From NCBI GenBank assembly GCA_902729315.2, contig LR746269.1, positions 1,374,501-1,438,500 of the forward strand: a stretch of DNA of 64,000 nt, in the 5' to 3' direction. The first letter of the stretch is position 1; each line of letters starts with the position of its first letter. The position numbers and the translations under genes were made by a program. Under the pieces are notes generated by a model, which was not told where the DNA came from, did no database searches, and worked only from the letters and a program-made list of their open reading frames with translations. The DNA comes from Spirodela intermedia (Eukaryota > Streptophyta > Magnoliopsida > Alismatales > Araceae). This document shows, piece by piece, positions 12,413 through 23,160 of this stretch.

Positions 12413-14138
12413 TCAGAAGTTGCCACCCAACTGCCAGAACAAAACGAATTCTCTGGTGAGAAGATTATATGCATTATGTGTAGATTGAATGCCAAAGCGC
12501 ATGCACTTTGTTGAAACAACCCAAGGTGCTAATACCTAATTAAATATTTATCAGGATATTCATTCCTTGAGCAACCGGGGCGTTTGGTGAATAAAGCTTT
12601 TGGAAAGATCTTGGTGAGAAAGTCTGAGGCAATTCCAAAAAAAATAAATCAACGGCTCTACCACAAAAAAGGACCCAAAAAACCTTCTCAGAAAGAATTG
12701 GCCTCCACTGTCTCATCCATTGCATAATATGCACCGGTGTGTGCGTGGTTCATCAGCTTCCATCTGGTATGAAATGGGAGGGCACGTTCGAGTCCAGAAA
12801 AATAGAAAGAAACACCTTCGCCTTGCGTTTCCGCGCATGAAAATGTCTGTTTAATCAGCTTCCTTTGACATAGAATTGAGGAAGGGCACGGGTACGCACA
12901 AGCCCAGGAGATTGGAACGAAGCATCGAAAACCTTTCAAGTGTTCATATACTATTGCGACATCTAGTCGATAAGATAGCAACTAAATTCATTTTCTTCCT
13001 CACTGACATATTTCTTTAGCATTCTTCACCAGATATCTCTTCAGAAACAATTTTTTCCCAACAAAATTATCCCCGACTATGGCATCTGAAGAGGGCAAAA
13101 CGATTAGGAAGTACCAGAATAGATTCAATCTCCTTTTCGGAGACAGGTGTTCGATGCGGCTGAAGAGAAGCCCTCCCTCCCACAGCGGTGTTGGTAGGTG
13201 GAGCAGGAACCTCAGACTTATGTGGCTGTTGAGCCTCCTGAGCAGATGAGGGTATCTGCTGCTTTGATGCCGATCCTGAATGACCATAGCCAAGTGCTGT
13301 CAGTCCAAATGGTCTCCATGTCCACCAGGTACATGTAGATAGCGGGAATAAATAAGCGCAACCCAGTTTTTTCAGAGATATAATAATTTTGTATTTTTTT
13401 TTGTGTCACTAAAACATCAAGATCAACGCTATAAATAATGTTTTTAGTAATAAATAATATTTTCTCTTGATTTAGTACCCTATTCATTAGCCATGGTGTA
13501 AATGGGGCAACTGCTGGATGTATCTCCATTTTCAACAGGATTGAAGAACCAGGGCCACGACCAATCGACAAACACCAGAAGCAAGTGTTCGTGAGTATAA
13601 CCATGATCTCTTCCCTAAAGACCACCGGTATTTAACCTGATGTCAACCCTCCCACCTTTTCCTCGAGTTCCTTCGCGGTTGACCTGCAATCGTTGGTTTA
13701 GTGGTGGATTGCACAGAAGATCGCCAACAAAACAACCACAAAGGAGTCTTCCAACAACTGTTCCCCAATATTTCCCAGAATCCTTGGGCCAAATAATAAA
13801 CTTCTCATTCGAATGGTGCAACAGGGAGCCCCCCACAGATATCGACGGCAGCAACTCAAGCCCATGCGTGCGGTCGACAAATGCGAACTAGAAAGACTTC
13901 CATGAAGATGCGCGAGTCATCAATTCCAAATAAACATCAGAAGATAGCTATAAATCTGAGTTCATAGAGAAATAAACATCAACAATCTACAGATCAAAAC
14001 CCTAATAAAAATGAAATTCGTTTATACTCCAGAAAAAGAAAAAGAGATGAAACGTAAGAGGATTGAACCTGCTGGGTTTGGATGCCTCTGAGGGAATTTA
14101 ATCCGCGGGATCCTCTTCATCATCTGAGCTCCCGCCAT
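12413..14138 (-). CDS. KGD4: 2-oxoglutarate dehydrogenase subunit 4 (KGD4 / MRPS36 family), mitochondrial
   Basis: Small adaptor that tethers the E3 subunit (dihydrolipoamide dehydrogenase) to the 2-oxoglutarate dehydrogenase core in the mitochondrial matrix; the role comes from the family. No single frame shows the gene. Exons on the minus strand: 14138-14069 (70 nt), 13275-13115 (161 nt), 12430-12413 (18 nt), together 82 aa plus stop. Exon 1 encodes MAGAQMMKRIPRIKFPQRHP, the family's N-terminal KRIPxIxFPxRHP signature. Exon 2 encodes the GGRASLQPHRTPVSEKEIES signature. The 18-nt last exon supplies LGGNF and stop after acceptor TTCTGGCAG, completing the expected ILLGG ending. All borders are GT-AG and phases fit. 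An in-frame ATG also starts one residue before KRIP (MMKRIP). The length is typical for the family. Confidence 0.88.
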
Positions 14139-14284
14139 TGTTCTCTGACGACCTCTCTTCCTCTCTCTCCCTCGCCTCCCCGTTCTTGTCTTCCCTCTCC
14201 TTCGTGCGAAAGACAGCAGATTCCGGCAGCAGACCCATCCATCATAGAAGCAGCGTTCACAGGGCCGAATCGGCGTGGAAATCC

Positions 14285-14390
14285 GGCCCACGTTTTCTAT
14301 GCTGTGGGTCAAACAAAAGTAACGGACCAATAGGCGTCGGACCGTACATCCCTCCCACTCAGGCCCCCCCGTCTGTGTAGCTAATGGGCC
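14285..14390 (-). promoter_or_regulatory. Site II-type (TGGGCC) elements upstream of KGD4
   Basis: GGCCCA at 14285-14290 and TGGGCC at 14385-14390 lie about 150 and 250 bp upstream of the KGD4 start. TGGGCC/T (site II) elements are known to be enriched in promoters of plant nuclear genes for mitochondrial and ribosomal proteins. The functional assignment is an inference from position and motif. Confidence 0.45.
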
Positions 14391-15792
14391 TAATAGCTTC
14401 CCATTCCCGGGCCGTTCAGGTTCGGTTCTTTGGTCGGGGGAGTCTAATGAGATCACAAATCTTCAAAGCCCGCCGATTTCCTATTTTTGTTATAATCATT
14501 TAATTAATGAGAATATTAATTTTAGAAAAAAAATTGCTCACAATCTTTTTCCTGCTATACAAATTCCAATACTATCCAAGTCAAAGAATAATACACATTT
14601 TATCTTATAATTTTATTTTTAACGCGTTGTTCAGATGATTACCGAAAGTAGAATATTACACAATAATTTATATATAATAAAATGGTACATAATTAATTTC
14701 CGACATCTTTAATCATCATATTTATGCCCCGGTATGATCGGAGAGTGCAGAGTATTATTGTTTGAGGATTCATAATCTTTTCAGATAAACAGATAACTTA
14801 CCTCACCAGCTTGCACGCATCTCAGGCAATAAAAGGACGAAAAAAGCTCATCTAGAATCTCGCCAGTGGAATAAATGGTTCATTTCACTGGAATAAAATT
14901 ACCGAAAATATCCATAAATCAGTCTTTCTGGCATTTAATAAACCTGTTTTTGACAGAAAAAGCCAGTGATGAAGCGCCAACAGTTCATCTCTCAGATCTT
15001 GGAACATTACCATTTTGGGAGGACCCATTTGAGCAATCAGAGAGAGAGAGAGAGACGAGTCAGGTTCTCTCTCTCTCTTGCCCTTGTCACCCTTGTCAAC
15101 GCGGATTCCAAGGGTGGGTACCTTTCATGTGAACAGATCAGTTTTCCCATTTCGGCACAGATCAATATTTTTCCAAGAACTGCAAATCGTTCCTATTCAA
15201 GCACCGGCCTCTGACAATGTTCGGAACTTCCATCTCCCCCAACAAAAAAGTCAGCCCCGGCGTCAGAAGGATCACATAGTCAATAATAGATTAATTCGCC
15301 GTGGAATTCGACGATGCCACTGTCAGGGCTGTGCATATGAGCAAATGTATGGTTCTGTGGCGTTAATTACTTACTGTCTGTTTGGATGGGAATTGACCAG
15401 CGACTGAACATGAGAAGGTGAACCAACTTGATTTGTCAAAATAAATAGGGAAAATTAGATGAACGAAGTCAACGGCGAGGGTTCATAACCACAGAATTGA
15501 AGAAAGTAAGAAAGCGAAGAGAAACAAACGACGACTTTTTTTCCCTAGAAACATCACTATTTTCAACAAGGCTCTCTCATTTATCCGCTCGTGCTCCTGC
15601 TGAAAGCATTTGAATGCGCTGGAAATGGATTTGTCGAGCCGAGAACTGTGGAGCATGAGACCTGCTCCACAAGAAGAACTTGTAGGAGACATCTTTGCCG
15701 GTTTTCTTTACTGAAACAATGAACGCAAGCGGATATATTGGGAATCCAAGGACATATTGGGAAGAGTTTTGATACCTCAAATTTAGCAGGAA
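14391..15792. other. Gene-free interval between the KGD4 promoter and the NLR relic
   Basis: AT-rich to mixed sequence with short GA and CT runs near 15040-15080. Open frames here are short and resemble nothing known to me. No terminal repeats or RNA genes were recognised. Confidence 0.5.
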
Positions 15793-18030
15793 CTAGGCCA
15801 GGGCAGACGAATTGATATTTTCAGTTAAGTTGCTCGAGAAAGAGTGTGGGCTCTTCACATAGGATATGTATTTCGACCCGTCACGGGACTTGGCTTCGAT
15901 TCGAGGAATGTTGCTTATCTTACACCAGTCTTCACCATCAGCAAAGCAAAAACGACATAGAAGATCAAGGCTACATACCAGTTCTAGCCTTTGGAGTGAA
16001 GTGGTTTGAGTCAGCCACATGGTCAGCGTGTCCATGTTGGAATCATCCAACTTCAGATGAGCTAGGACGTCAAGAAAGTTGGTCTGCATTATAGATGGGC
16101 AATTGCAGATATCCATGGTCTTCAGTTGTGTGAGATTGGAGATCTCCTCCAGATTCCTGTTCTTCGAGATCATCAATTCAGTAACTGACGGGAGATCCTT
16201 GATGACCTTGAGCACATCAGCACCTTCAATCTTCAACTGCCTCAAAGAAGTAGCATGACATAAACTCTCTGGAAGAGATCTCAGTTTTGGACAGTTGACA
16301 ATATGCAAGCTGTTGAGAACGGGCAGTGCACCGCATTCTAAGCGCGACCAGTGTTCCCATTTGGACATGCCCCGAAAGTACAGCGTCTCTAATCTGGGTA
16401 AGGACGATTTCGCTTCTGTCTCACCGCCAAAGCACTCAGTGCCAATAGCAGATATTGATGAAAGACCCCTAATGTGGAGAACTCTTAACTCAGACAGCCT
16501 TCCCTAAAGGAGGAAGCGCTTGGCAAAATTTGCAGTTTTCCAGTCTCAACCATCGGAGGTGTCTGAGAGAATTGTTATTGATCCAGACGGGAAATCTCAA
16601 ACCAAAAAACCATTCGATGTGAAGGACCTCTAACCTTGAAGGTGGCGAAAAACCTTGAAATGAATATTCAATTCTTTGTATTTCCGGATTCTCTCGACGG
16701 AGGTCTGTCCTTGGAGTGCATGACAATCGAAGGTTATTCAATTTCTGCATGTTTTTCAACCCTGCTTCCTGTGCCATAGCCATGCTTGTCACTGCCTCCA
16801 GCTTGTACATGGCAAGATCTCGGAGCTGGGCCAATTCCTTCAAATGCCTCATGTTGTTCTCACCCTGAGTCACATCGTTCGCCACGAAGCCCTTTAGTAT
16901 GCGCAGCTCTACAAGATTCCCCATTCCAACGGGCATTTGCTCCAGTTGGCCAGCCGCGGGAACGACTCCGAGATCAGTCAAATTGACAAGACAAGATATC
17001 CCATTCGGAAGCCTCTTCAAGGAATCGCAGCCAGTTAACTTGAAGGTCTGCAGATTTCGCAGGTTCTGGATTGAGTCTGGAATCCCCTTCAGCTTGGTGT
17101 AGGAAACGTTCAGACCTCAGATGGACAAGTTTCCCGATGGAGTCGTCCAGACTCTCAATCCCCGTGTATGAGAGATCCAGGACGCGCAGACGCCTGAGCT
17201 TCCCGAGATAATTTTCGGGCAGACGAGTAATGGATGGATTCCTGAAGAGCAGCAGCGTTCTCACGCGTTTCCCCATCTCCTTCAAGCTCGGCGCCTCTAG
17301 TAAGCCCTTCCTCACGCACGACAAATGACGAGAGCCTGGTGGGAGCTTGCTAGAGTCTTGTTGGAACCGGTACTTTTTGTTGCAGACGTGGACGGCGAGG
17401 TTTCTCACGGCGTCGTGCATCTTGCCGCCCGATTCCTTAACATATTCAGGCACATCTTGCAGAAGGCTCCTGCTCTTCAGCCGCGTGAAGTATTCGTGGG
17501 CGTCGTCCTCTTCGCTCTTCGGCAGGAAACCTTCGGCCACCCACATCTGAGTGAGGTTCGTCCTTTGAAACCTGAAGTCGTCGGGGGAAGAGGGAGCAGT
17601 AGAGGAAGCACTGCTTCAGATTCGGAGGCAGGTCTTCGTAGCTCAGAGACAGAGCCGGTATCACCTGATCCGAACTCTCGCCCTCGTCTATCGGCGCTTT
17701 CGAAGATAGCTTCCTGCGGATGGCCTCCCAAACATCAATACGAAGTTCCTTGGATATAAGAACTCCTATAACGACGTTGACGGCCAGAGGAAGGCCCCCG
17801 CATTTCTCCACAATCTCCATGCCGATTTCCCGAAACTCCTGAAGCCTCTCCTGAGCGACTGAATTGCCCAACGCAGTGCGGAGGATCTCCCACCCGTCGT
17901 TTGTGGACAGCACCTGCTTCTGGTATGTCTTGAAGCTTTTCATCCCCTTGGAGACTTCTTCCTTTCTGGTGGTTATCAAGAGCCGACTGTTCATCGCGCT
18001 GTCCAGCATTAGATAAGCCAGACTCTCAAT
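15793..18030 (-). pseudogene. CC-NBS-LRR disease-resistance gene relic, 5'-truncated with three frameshifts
   Basis: NLR proteins are cytoplasmic immune receptors. Reading the minus strand one finds SRLLITTRKEEVS (RNBS-B), CGGLPLAVNVV (GLPL), CFLYCSLFP (RNBS-D), the winged-helix segment MWVAEGFLP, the MHD motif (GKMHDAVRNLA) and then leucine-rich repeats such as LRVLDLSYTGIESL. The coiled coil, P-loop and Walker B are absent: homology starts at about 18030, next to a CT/GA low-complexity tract (18041-18100). The frame shifts three times: an extra C in a C5 run (17583-17587), a loss of about two bases near 17110-17116, and an extra A near 16497-16504. The expected text resumes in another frame each time. 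The three lesions plus truncation make a functional protein very unlikely. Confidence 0.87.
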
Positions 18031-18135
18031 CCCCTTCCCTCTATGCCTCTCTCTCTCTCCCCCCTCTCTCTTCCTCTCTCTCCGTCCGCCTCTCTCCCAT
18101 GACAAAAGGATCTCATGGGCGAGTCTAGGCTTCAC

Positions 18136-19004
18136 AAAGGCTCAATTTCTGGCTAGTTTTCCTACTTGTTCAAGAGAAAATAAAGACCAACACACAGCTC
18201 TTAGCATGAAAAGTCTGGTTCACACTACATGACATCGCCATCGCCATCGCCATCGCCGCAACGAGAGCCTGATGTGGGCACAAACAACGAAGTTCGTACG
18301 AATGTCTGCCTCTAATCCTAGTCCCCATCCCTCCCCTCCCATATTATATTATATTATATAATATGCATTCTTGGTTCCTACCTCACATGGAGCACAGAAT
18401 CCCCAGGACCACCGGGCTACTTGCTTCCATAGAAAGGAGCTAAAAAGCTTGTTCATAATCTAACTCTATGCGCCTAGTCAGATCCCACTCCAATGACCTA
18501 CAAAATCAAACGGGCATTTTTGTTTTACAATTTCCTAGAATGGTATTTTACTCAAATGGGCACCACCACCCACCACCAAGATCCAACTCAAAACTCCCAC
18601 AAAGCCAACCTGGTCAAATATTATTTAATTAATATCTGCAGTATTATCTCCAAGAACACACAATGGTTGACAAAACTCCTAGTATTTTTATTTTATATTA
18701 TTACGTAAAAATAGTCAAAGCTCCCTCATGAATCTAAGGTAGTCACGTTTTTCTATCAATACTTGCACTGTTGCACCTCTTAAAAAGATGATGAACTCCA
18801 CCACTCTAGTTTGCCACGACATTATTAAATAATAATAATAATCATTAAATTATTAGTATTATTATAGCTGATTTAAAACATGGTATTAATCAGCGTACCA
18901 GGGTTTTATCCAGAATCTTCTTGAAGCTAATTTAGTCATATTTTGGGTAATGTGAATTTTAGCAGCGCTTTGAATGCGGTATTGATATATGAATGATTTA
19001 TTTT
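18136..19004. other. Gene-free interval left of the glycosyltransferase duplication
   Basis: Contains a (CGCCAT)-like hexamer run near 18237-18257, AT-rich runs near 18342-18364 and an ATT/AAT trinucleotide stretch at about 18825-18866. No open frame resembles a protein. Confidence 0.5.
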
Positions 19005-19782
19005 CTTTGTACCAACATCTGTTGGAAGCGATGCAAAAAATAATGAGGATGTTTGCTGGAAGGTAGTTGTACTATTTGGTCAACCGAGTCTCCATTTGAG
19101 GAGAAGAATGGAGAGAGGATTTCCAGGATAAATTCAGCATGGTCAACTGTGCTGGGCCCGTGGAGGCTCGTGCCTCCATTTTGGTCGTTGACGAACTATT
19201 GTTTTCCCATATAACAATAGCATATTTAAATCGGTTTAAGGCGGGTTTATATTATTTATTGTAAATCTAGGATCTGCCTCGTCCATCGTATCGTACGGCG
19301 CACCATACTGGGTTGACTTTTATAATCTCCCCGAACCGTCGTCCTTTGCATTAATGACATTTGCTGTCCTAAGTTCTTGGCCTTGTCCGGAGGAAGCAGG
19401 GGCTCCTGTTTCACTGCCTGTTATTTTTCTCTCCACGTGACTTTTTCGGCAGGCGTGGGCTTTTCATCTCTGACCAAACACTACCAGGGGGGCCTATAGC
19501 AGCGGAACCCCTCTCTGTTCCGCCGGAAATCAAGCCGACACTCATTCGCGTTTTTGGCGGCGTCTGTCTCGGGATGAACGCACGAGAGAAGAGAGTCAGT
19601 GGGGGGAATCAAGACAGAAGGAAGAAGACAGCTTCTACTTTCTCACGGAGACATGGCGACCGGGGAGGGGGAGGGAAAGTAGGAGAAGACGAGCCGTGGA
19701 AACGGCTGAAGGTCTGAAAACGGCCGTTTTTCCTCTGCCTAACTCCCCCCTCGTGCCTTTTAACCTAAACTCGTGCTTCTGC

Positions 19783-19785
<3 letters not shown>

Positions 19786-19819
<34 letters not shown>
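19786..19819 (+). repeat. (CT)n microsatellite in the leader of glycosyltransferase copy A
   Basis: An uninterrupted CT run ending about 80 bp before the start codon, probably in the 5'UTR or core promoter. Copy B has only a short CT run at the equivalent place (about 23854-23868). Confidence 0.85.
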
Positions 19820-19820
<1 letters not shown>

Positions 19821-19901
19821 ATATCTAGTCACTGAAGGAATAGTGCGCACCACCAAAGGATAGCGAAGAAAAGGGGGGAGAGCTGAAGGACGGAAGAAAG
19901 T

Positions 19902-21383
19902 ATGGCGACCGTCGGCCACAGTAGGTTGAAGAAATCCCCCACCATGGTGTCCTCGCTGAGCTCCGTCCGGACGATCATCATTTGCCTTCTGGTCGTCGCG
20001 CTCCCCGCTGTCCTCTTCCTCCATCGCCAGCAGGGGCTCGTCAGCGCCGCTTGCGCCGGCGCACCAGGCTCCGGCAAGGCTGGATGGGCCGGCGATCTCC
20101 GGCGAGTTCACTTTTCCTGGAATCACCTCCGATTCTCCGAGGGGAACTCCCCGCCAGAGACCCTCAAGATCGCCGTCTTCTCCCGGAAGTGGCCCACCGC
20201 CTCTGTCCCCGGGGGCATGGAGCGCCACGCTCTCACCCTCCACTCCGCCCTCGCCCGCCGCGGCCACCGCGTCCACGTCTTCACATCCCCGCCAGTGGAG
20301 GCCGCCGGCAACGGCGGCGCCGCCGCGATGCCGGAGCTCCACTTTATCGAGGGCCCGGCGGGGCAGTGGCGGCCCAACGACGCCTGGTCGCTCTTCAAGG
20401 CGGAGGACGATCGGGAGCCTTTCGATGTGGTGCACTCCGAGAGCGTGGCCCTGCCCCATCCCCTCGCCCGCGATCTCCCCAACCTGGCCGTCTCCTGGCA
20501 CGGCAACGCCCTCGAGAGCCTGCAGTCGTTGCTCTTCCAGGCGGTGGCGCAGTCGCCGGAGGAGCCGTTTCCGTCAGGCCTCACAAGCGGCCTCCAGGGG
20601 CAGCCCCTGAAGGTCGTCCAGGAGATCGCCTTCTTCAAAGACTACACCCACCACGTCGCCATCACCGACAGCGGCGGCGAGATGCTCAGAGACGTCTACC
20701 AGATCCCCGACGGCCGGGTGCATGTCATCGCCAACGGCGTCGACGAGGAGGAATTCTCCCCCGACGAGAACCTGGGGCGGTCCTTCAGGGAGGAGATCGG
20801 CGTGCCGGCCAACGCCACCCTGGTTATAGGGGCCGCTGGCCGGCTGGTGAGGGACAAGGGCCACTCTCTTCTGCACAGGGCCTTCTCCCGCCTGGTGAAG
20901 GACCATCCCGGCGTGTACCTGGTGGTGGCGGGATCGGGGCCGTGGGCGCAGCGTTACGGCGAGCTGTGCCCGGAGGTGGTGGCGCTGGGACCCATGCCGC
21001 CGGCGAAGCTCAAGGCCTTCTACAATGCAATCGACGTGTTCGTGAACCCGACGCTGCGGCCGCAGGGACTCGATCTCATGCTCATGGAGGCGATGCAGTG
21101 CGGGACGCCGATCATGGCTACGAGGTTTCCGAGCATTAAGGGGACGCTGATCGTGGACGAGGAGTTTGGGCATCTCTTCGCGCCGAACGTGGAAGCGCTG
21201 GCGGAGGCGCTGGAGACGGCGGTGCGGGAGGGCCCCCGCCGACTGGCCGAGCGGGGGCGGGCAGGGAGGAACTACGCCGCCTCCATGTTCACGGCGAGGA
21301 AGATGGCGGCGGCCTACGAGCGCCTCTTCCTCTGCATCAAGAGGGAGAGTTACTGCAGCTACCCCCTTCACTTTGACCTTTGA
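19902..21383 (+). CDS. GT4-type glycosyltransferase, type II membrane protein (copy A)
   Basis: Single-exon 493-aa protein. It has a short basic N-terminus, a membrane anchor at about residues 20-40 (VRTIIICLLVVALPAVLFL), then a GT-B fold. The N-terminal domain holds KIAVFSRKWPTASVPGGMER, the usual PGGMExH start of GT4 enzymes. The C-terminal domain holds the nucleotide-sugar site region NPTLRPQGLDLMLMEAM and RFPSIKGT. The first Glu of the classical EX7E motif is Gln (RPQG), which I believe is a property of this plant subfamily. Topology suggests a Golgi or ER-lumenal enzyme. Donor and acceptor sugars cannot be told from sequence. Third codon positions are strongly GC-biased. Long antisense frames over it are composition artefacts. 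Confidence 0.85.
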   Translation: MATVGHSRLKKSPTMVSSLSSVRTIIICLLVVALPAVLFLHRQQGLVSAACAGAPGSGKAGWAGDLRRVHFSWNHLRFSEGNSPPETLKIAVFSRKWPTASVPGGMERHALTLHSALARRGHRVHVFTSPPVEAAGNGGAAAMPELHFIEGPAGQWRPNDAWSLFKAEDDREPFDVVHSESVALPHPLARDLPNLAVSWHGNALESLQSLLFQAVAQSPEEPFPSGLTSGLQGQPLKVVQEIAFFKDYTHHVAITDSGGEMLRDVYQIPDGRVHVIANGVDEEEFSPDENLGRSFREEIGVPANATLVIGAAGRLVRDKGHSLLHRAFSRLVKDHPGVYLVVAGSGPWAQRYGELCPEVVALGPMPPAKLKAFYNAIDVFVNPTLRPQGLDLMLMEAMQCGTPIMATRFPSIKGTLIVDEEFGHLFAPNVEALAEALETAVREGPRRLAERGRAGRNYAASMFTARKMAAAYERLFLCIKRESYCSYPLHFDL

Positions 21384-22460
21384 CAAAGCCATTTAATCCA
21401 AATCGTTTCCTATTATTCTCATTGACTTTTCGTCCTCATTATCTTCACAGAGAGAGAGAGATAGAGATATATATAGAGAGATATACAGATACGGATAGAT
21501 AGGTCGAGAGAGAGCGATGGATGGATCCGATGATTGGACACGGTTCAAGCCAATTAATCCAAACCGTTTCCTATTATTTCACTCACTTTTCTTCCTCATT
21601 ACTCATTACATTCGGAGATATAGATAGATGGAGAGACAGACGTGGTACGTAATATTTTCTGCAGCCAATATGAATTCCAAGAATGTGGGAGTTGCTGAGC
21701 TGTGACCGAGTGACGAGGTAGGTAATATTTTGCAACGGGCAGGGCTCACGTCATTCTCCTTCAATTCTTCCTGCTGATGTATGATCGAACAGCCCCATGA
21801 GTGATTATTGGGAAATGATCTTCTTCCAGAGTGTACCTGCTTTTATAGGACTTGTTGCCTGGCCTTGTGCTGATGCTGACAGGCGGTGGGGGTTGACCTT
21901 TGCAGAGCAGTGGAACCAGTGGGAGCTGACTTCGAAGTTGACTAGAAGACGCTTGTGCTTGGGAGACCGCGGGAATTATGTCCTCTTATCCTTTGTGTGG
22001 AATTCGGTGCTCACAGCTCTCTTTCTTGCTCTCTCCTTGTTAGATCTCTACACTCTTACACAATGACTCTTTCTCTCTCTCTCATTGGACGAGAAAGTGG
22101 TCCAAAGTCAGGAGCTCGCCTTGCTTGACAGAGCGAGTGCCGCTGTTGACTGGACAGCCGCCTAGGCTACCATCTGCCGGGGGGAACCACAGTCCCCCGT
22201 GGGACCTGCCGCTGTTGGCTGGGACAGACCCGCCGTCACATTCTATTATTCTTCTTCCTCGTCAACACCGCCACCTCTGGTGTTCCAGACCCAGTGCTTA
22301 CCTCGTGACCACCAGCCGAAGCTTAGACGTCGACTCTCTGGTACGCTTCCTCTGTCTGTCTCTCTGTCTCTCTGTCTCTCTCTGTCTCTCTCTCTCTTTC
22401 TCTCTCTCGCCGCCGGTAGCTCCACGGGTCATGCAGCGGCGACCGGGAGAGACTGGAAAA
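21384..22460 (+). promoter_or_regulatory. Spacer and putative promoter/leader of the VQ gene
   Basis: Begins with the GT copy A 3' flank. A second, diverged copy of that flank sits at about 21541-21612 (AATCCAAACCGTTTCCTATT-type words), so a small local duplication occurred here too. TTGAC cores (W-box type) occur near 21894, 21938, 22118 and 22138. A CT/CTGT-rich run at about 22345-22408 precedes the VQ start. W-boxes bind WRKY factors, partners of VQ proteins; their use here is inference. Confidence 0.4.
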
Positions 22461-22658
22461 ATGGGGAGCGGAGGCGGCGACCAGGTGAAGGTGAAGATTA
22501 TCGTTACCCAGTTCATGACCACGGACGCGGCCCAGTTCAAGTCCGTCGTCCAGACCCTCACCGGGAACGGCGTCGGCGGCGGCGGTGGCGGCGACCCGGC
22601 CACCTCGCCGCCCCCGGCGCTCCCCGAGGGGGTCCAGAGGCGCGACGCCGGCTGTTAG
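22461..22658 (+). CDS. VQ-motif protein (short, WRKY-partner type)
   Basis: Intronless 65-aa protein with a perfect VQ motif, FKSVVQTLTG, at about residues 26-35, preceded by VKVKIIVTQFMTTDA as in the short VQ1/VQ10-like proteins. VQ proteins are nuclear cofactors that bind group I and IIc WRKY DNA-binding domains and tune defence and stress genes. In-frame upstream ATGs exist at 22431 and 22125. I chose 22461 because the earlier ones would translate a CT microsatellite into a Ser/Leu tract, and the short start matches the family. The tail after the motif is Gly/Pro-rich and not conserved. The gene lies between the two glycosyltransferase copies and has no second copy in the window. Confidence 0.8.
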   Translation: MGSGGGDQVKVKIIVTQFMTTDAAQFKSVVQTLTGNGVGGGGGGDPATSPPPALPEGVQRRDAGC

Positions 22659-23160
22659 CCGCCGTTGACAGGTGCCCATCGATTCCACCTCTCCTCTGAC
22701 CTGCCTTTAGAGTGGCATTTGAGTCGCCGTCTTCCATGAAACGGTCCTTCCTTCGTGGTCGATCTTCTTACCGCGTTCTGAGTTAATTGGCCGAGGAAAA
22801 CCCAGCTCTTATTCAAGAAATTCGGGTCGCATCAGCCTTCAGGGAACATCGACCTCTTCCGTCGTTGGGAAAGTCAACGGTGGAGGAATTGGCCCATTTG
22901 AATCCCGCTGTAAGTGGGATCGGGCCAGGGTCTTGATGTCGTGCGTGGCCCATTTGAGCCCGAGAGCCTGAAATGCAATGAATGAAATTACGAGAAAAAT
23001 GAATTATAGAAATTGGGCCGAGCATGAGAGGTCGTGGGTATTCTTGGGGGTACGAGTCTTGTTAAGTCCAATTAAGAGTCAGTCTTGGGTTGTAGCCCAT
23101 TGAGGTCCTTCCCCTATGTTTAGACCATCTTTTAAAGTCTAAGCACACTTCTTGATTTTA
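22659..23160. other. VQ gene 3' flank
   Basis: About 500 bp with no recognisable gene, promoter element or repeat. It ends where the left border of duplication copy B begins. Confidence 0.5.

Larger units (their letters stand above)
19005..21452 (+). repeat. Tandem duplication, copy A (promoter, GT gene and 3' flank)
   Basis: Direct repeat of 23161-25520. Homology begins at CTTTGTACCAACATCTG in both copies. It runs through a diverged promoter (shared TCGTACGGC-like and GGTTGACTTT words, shared TTTGCATTAATGA) and the whole coding region, and stops in the CTTCACAGAGAGA tract. The offset is 4156 bp at the left end and 4060 bp at the start codons, because of promoter indels. Confidence 0.9.

Noticed and set aside
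13615-13880. Minus-strand frames inside KGD4 intron 1
   Set aside because: No recognisable domain, and they lie between two well-supported exons. Their Trp/Gly-rich text looked promising but matches nothing I know.
18237-18257. Short CGCCAT hexamer run considered as a CRISPR-like or telomere-like array
   Set aside because: Only three to four perfect units, no spacers, no telomere motif. It is an ordinary microsatellite.
19818-21392. Long antisense frames over glycosyltransferase copy A (and the same over copy B)
   Set aside because: Same cause: extreme third-position GC. The frames are His/Arg/Pro-rich and follow the sense gene exactly in both copies.
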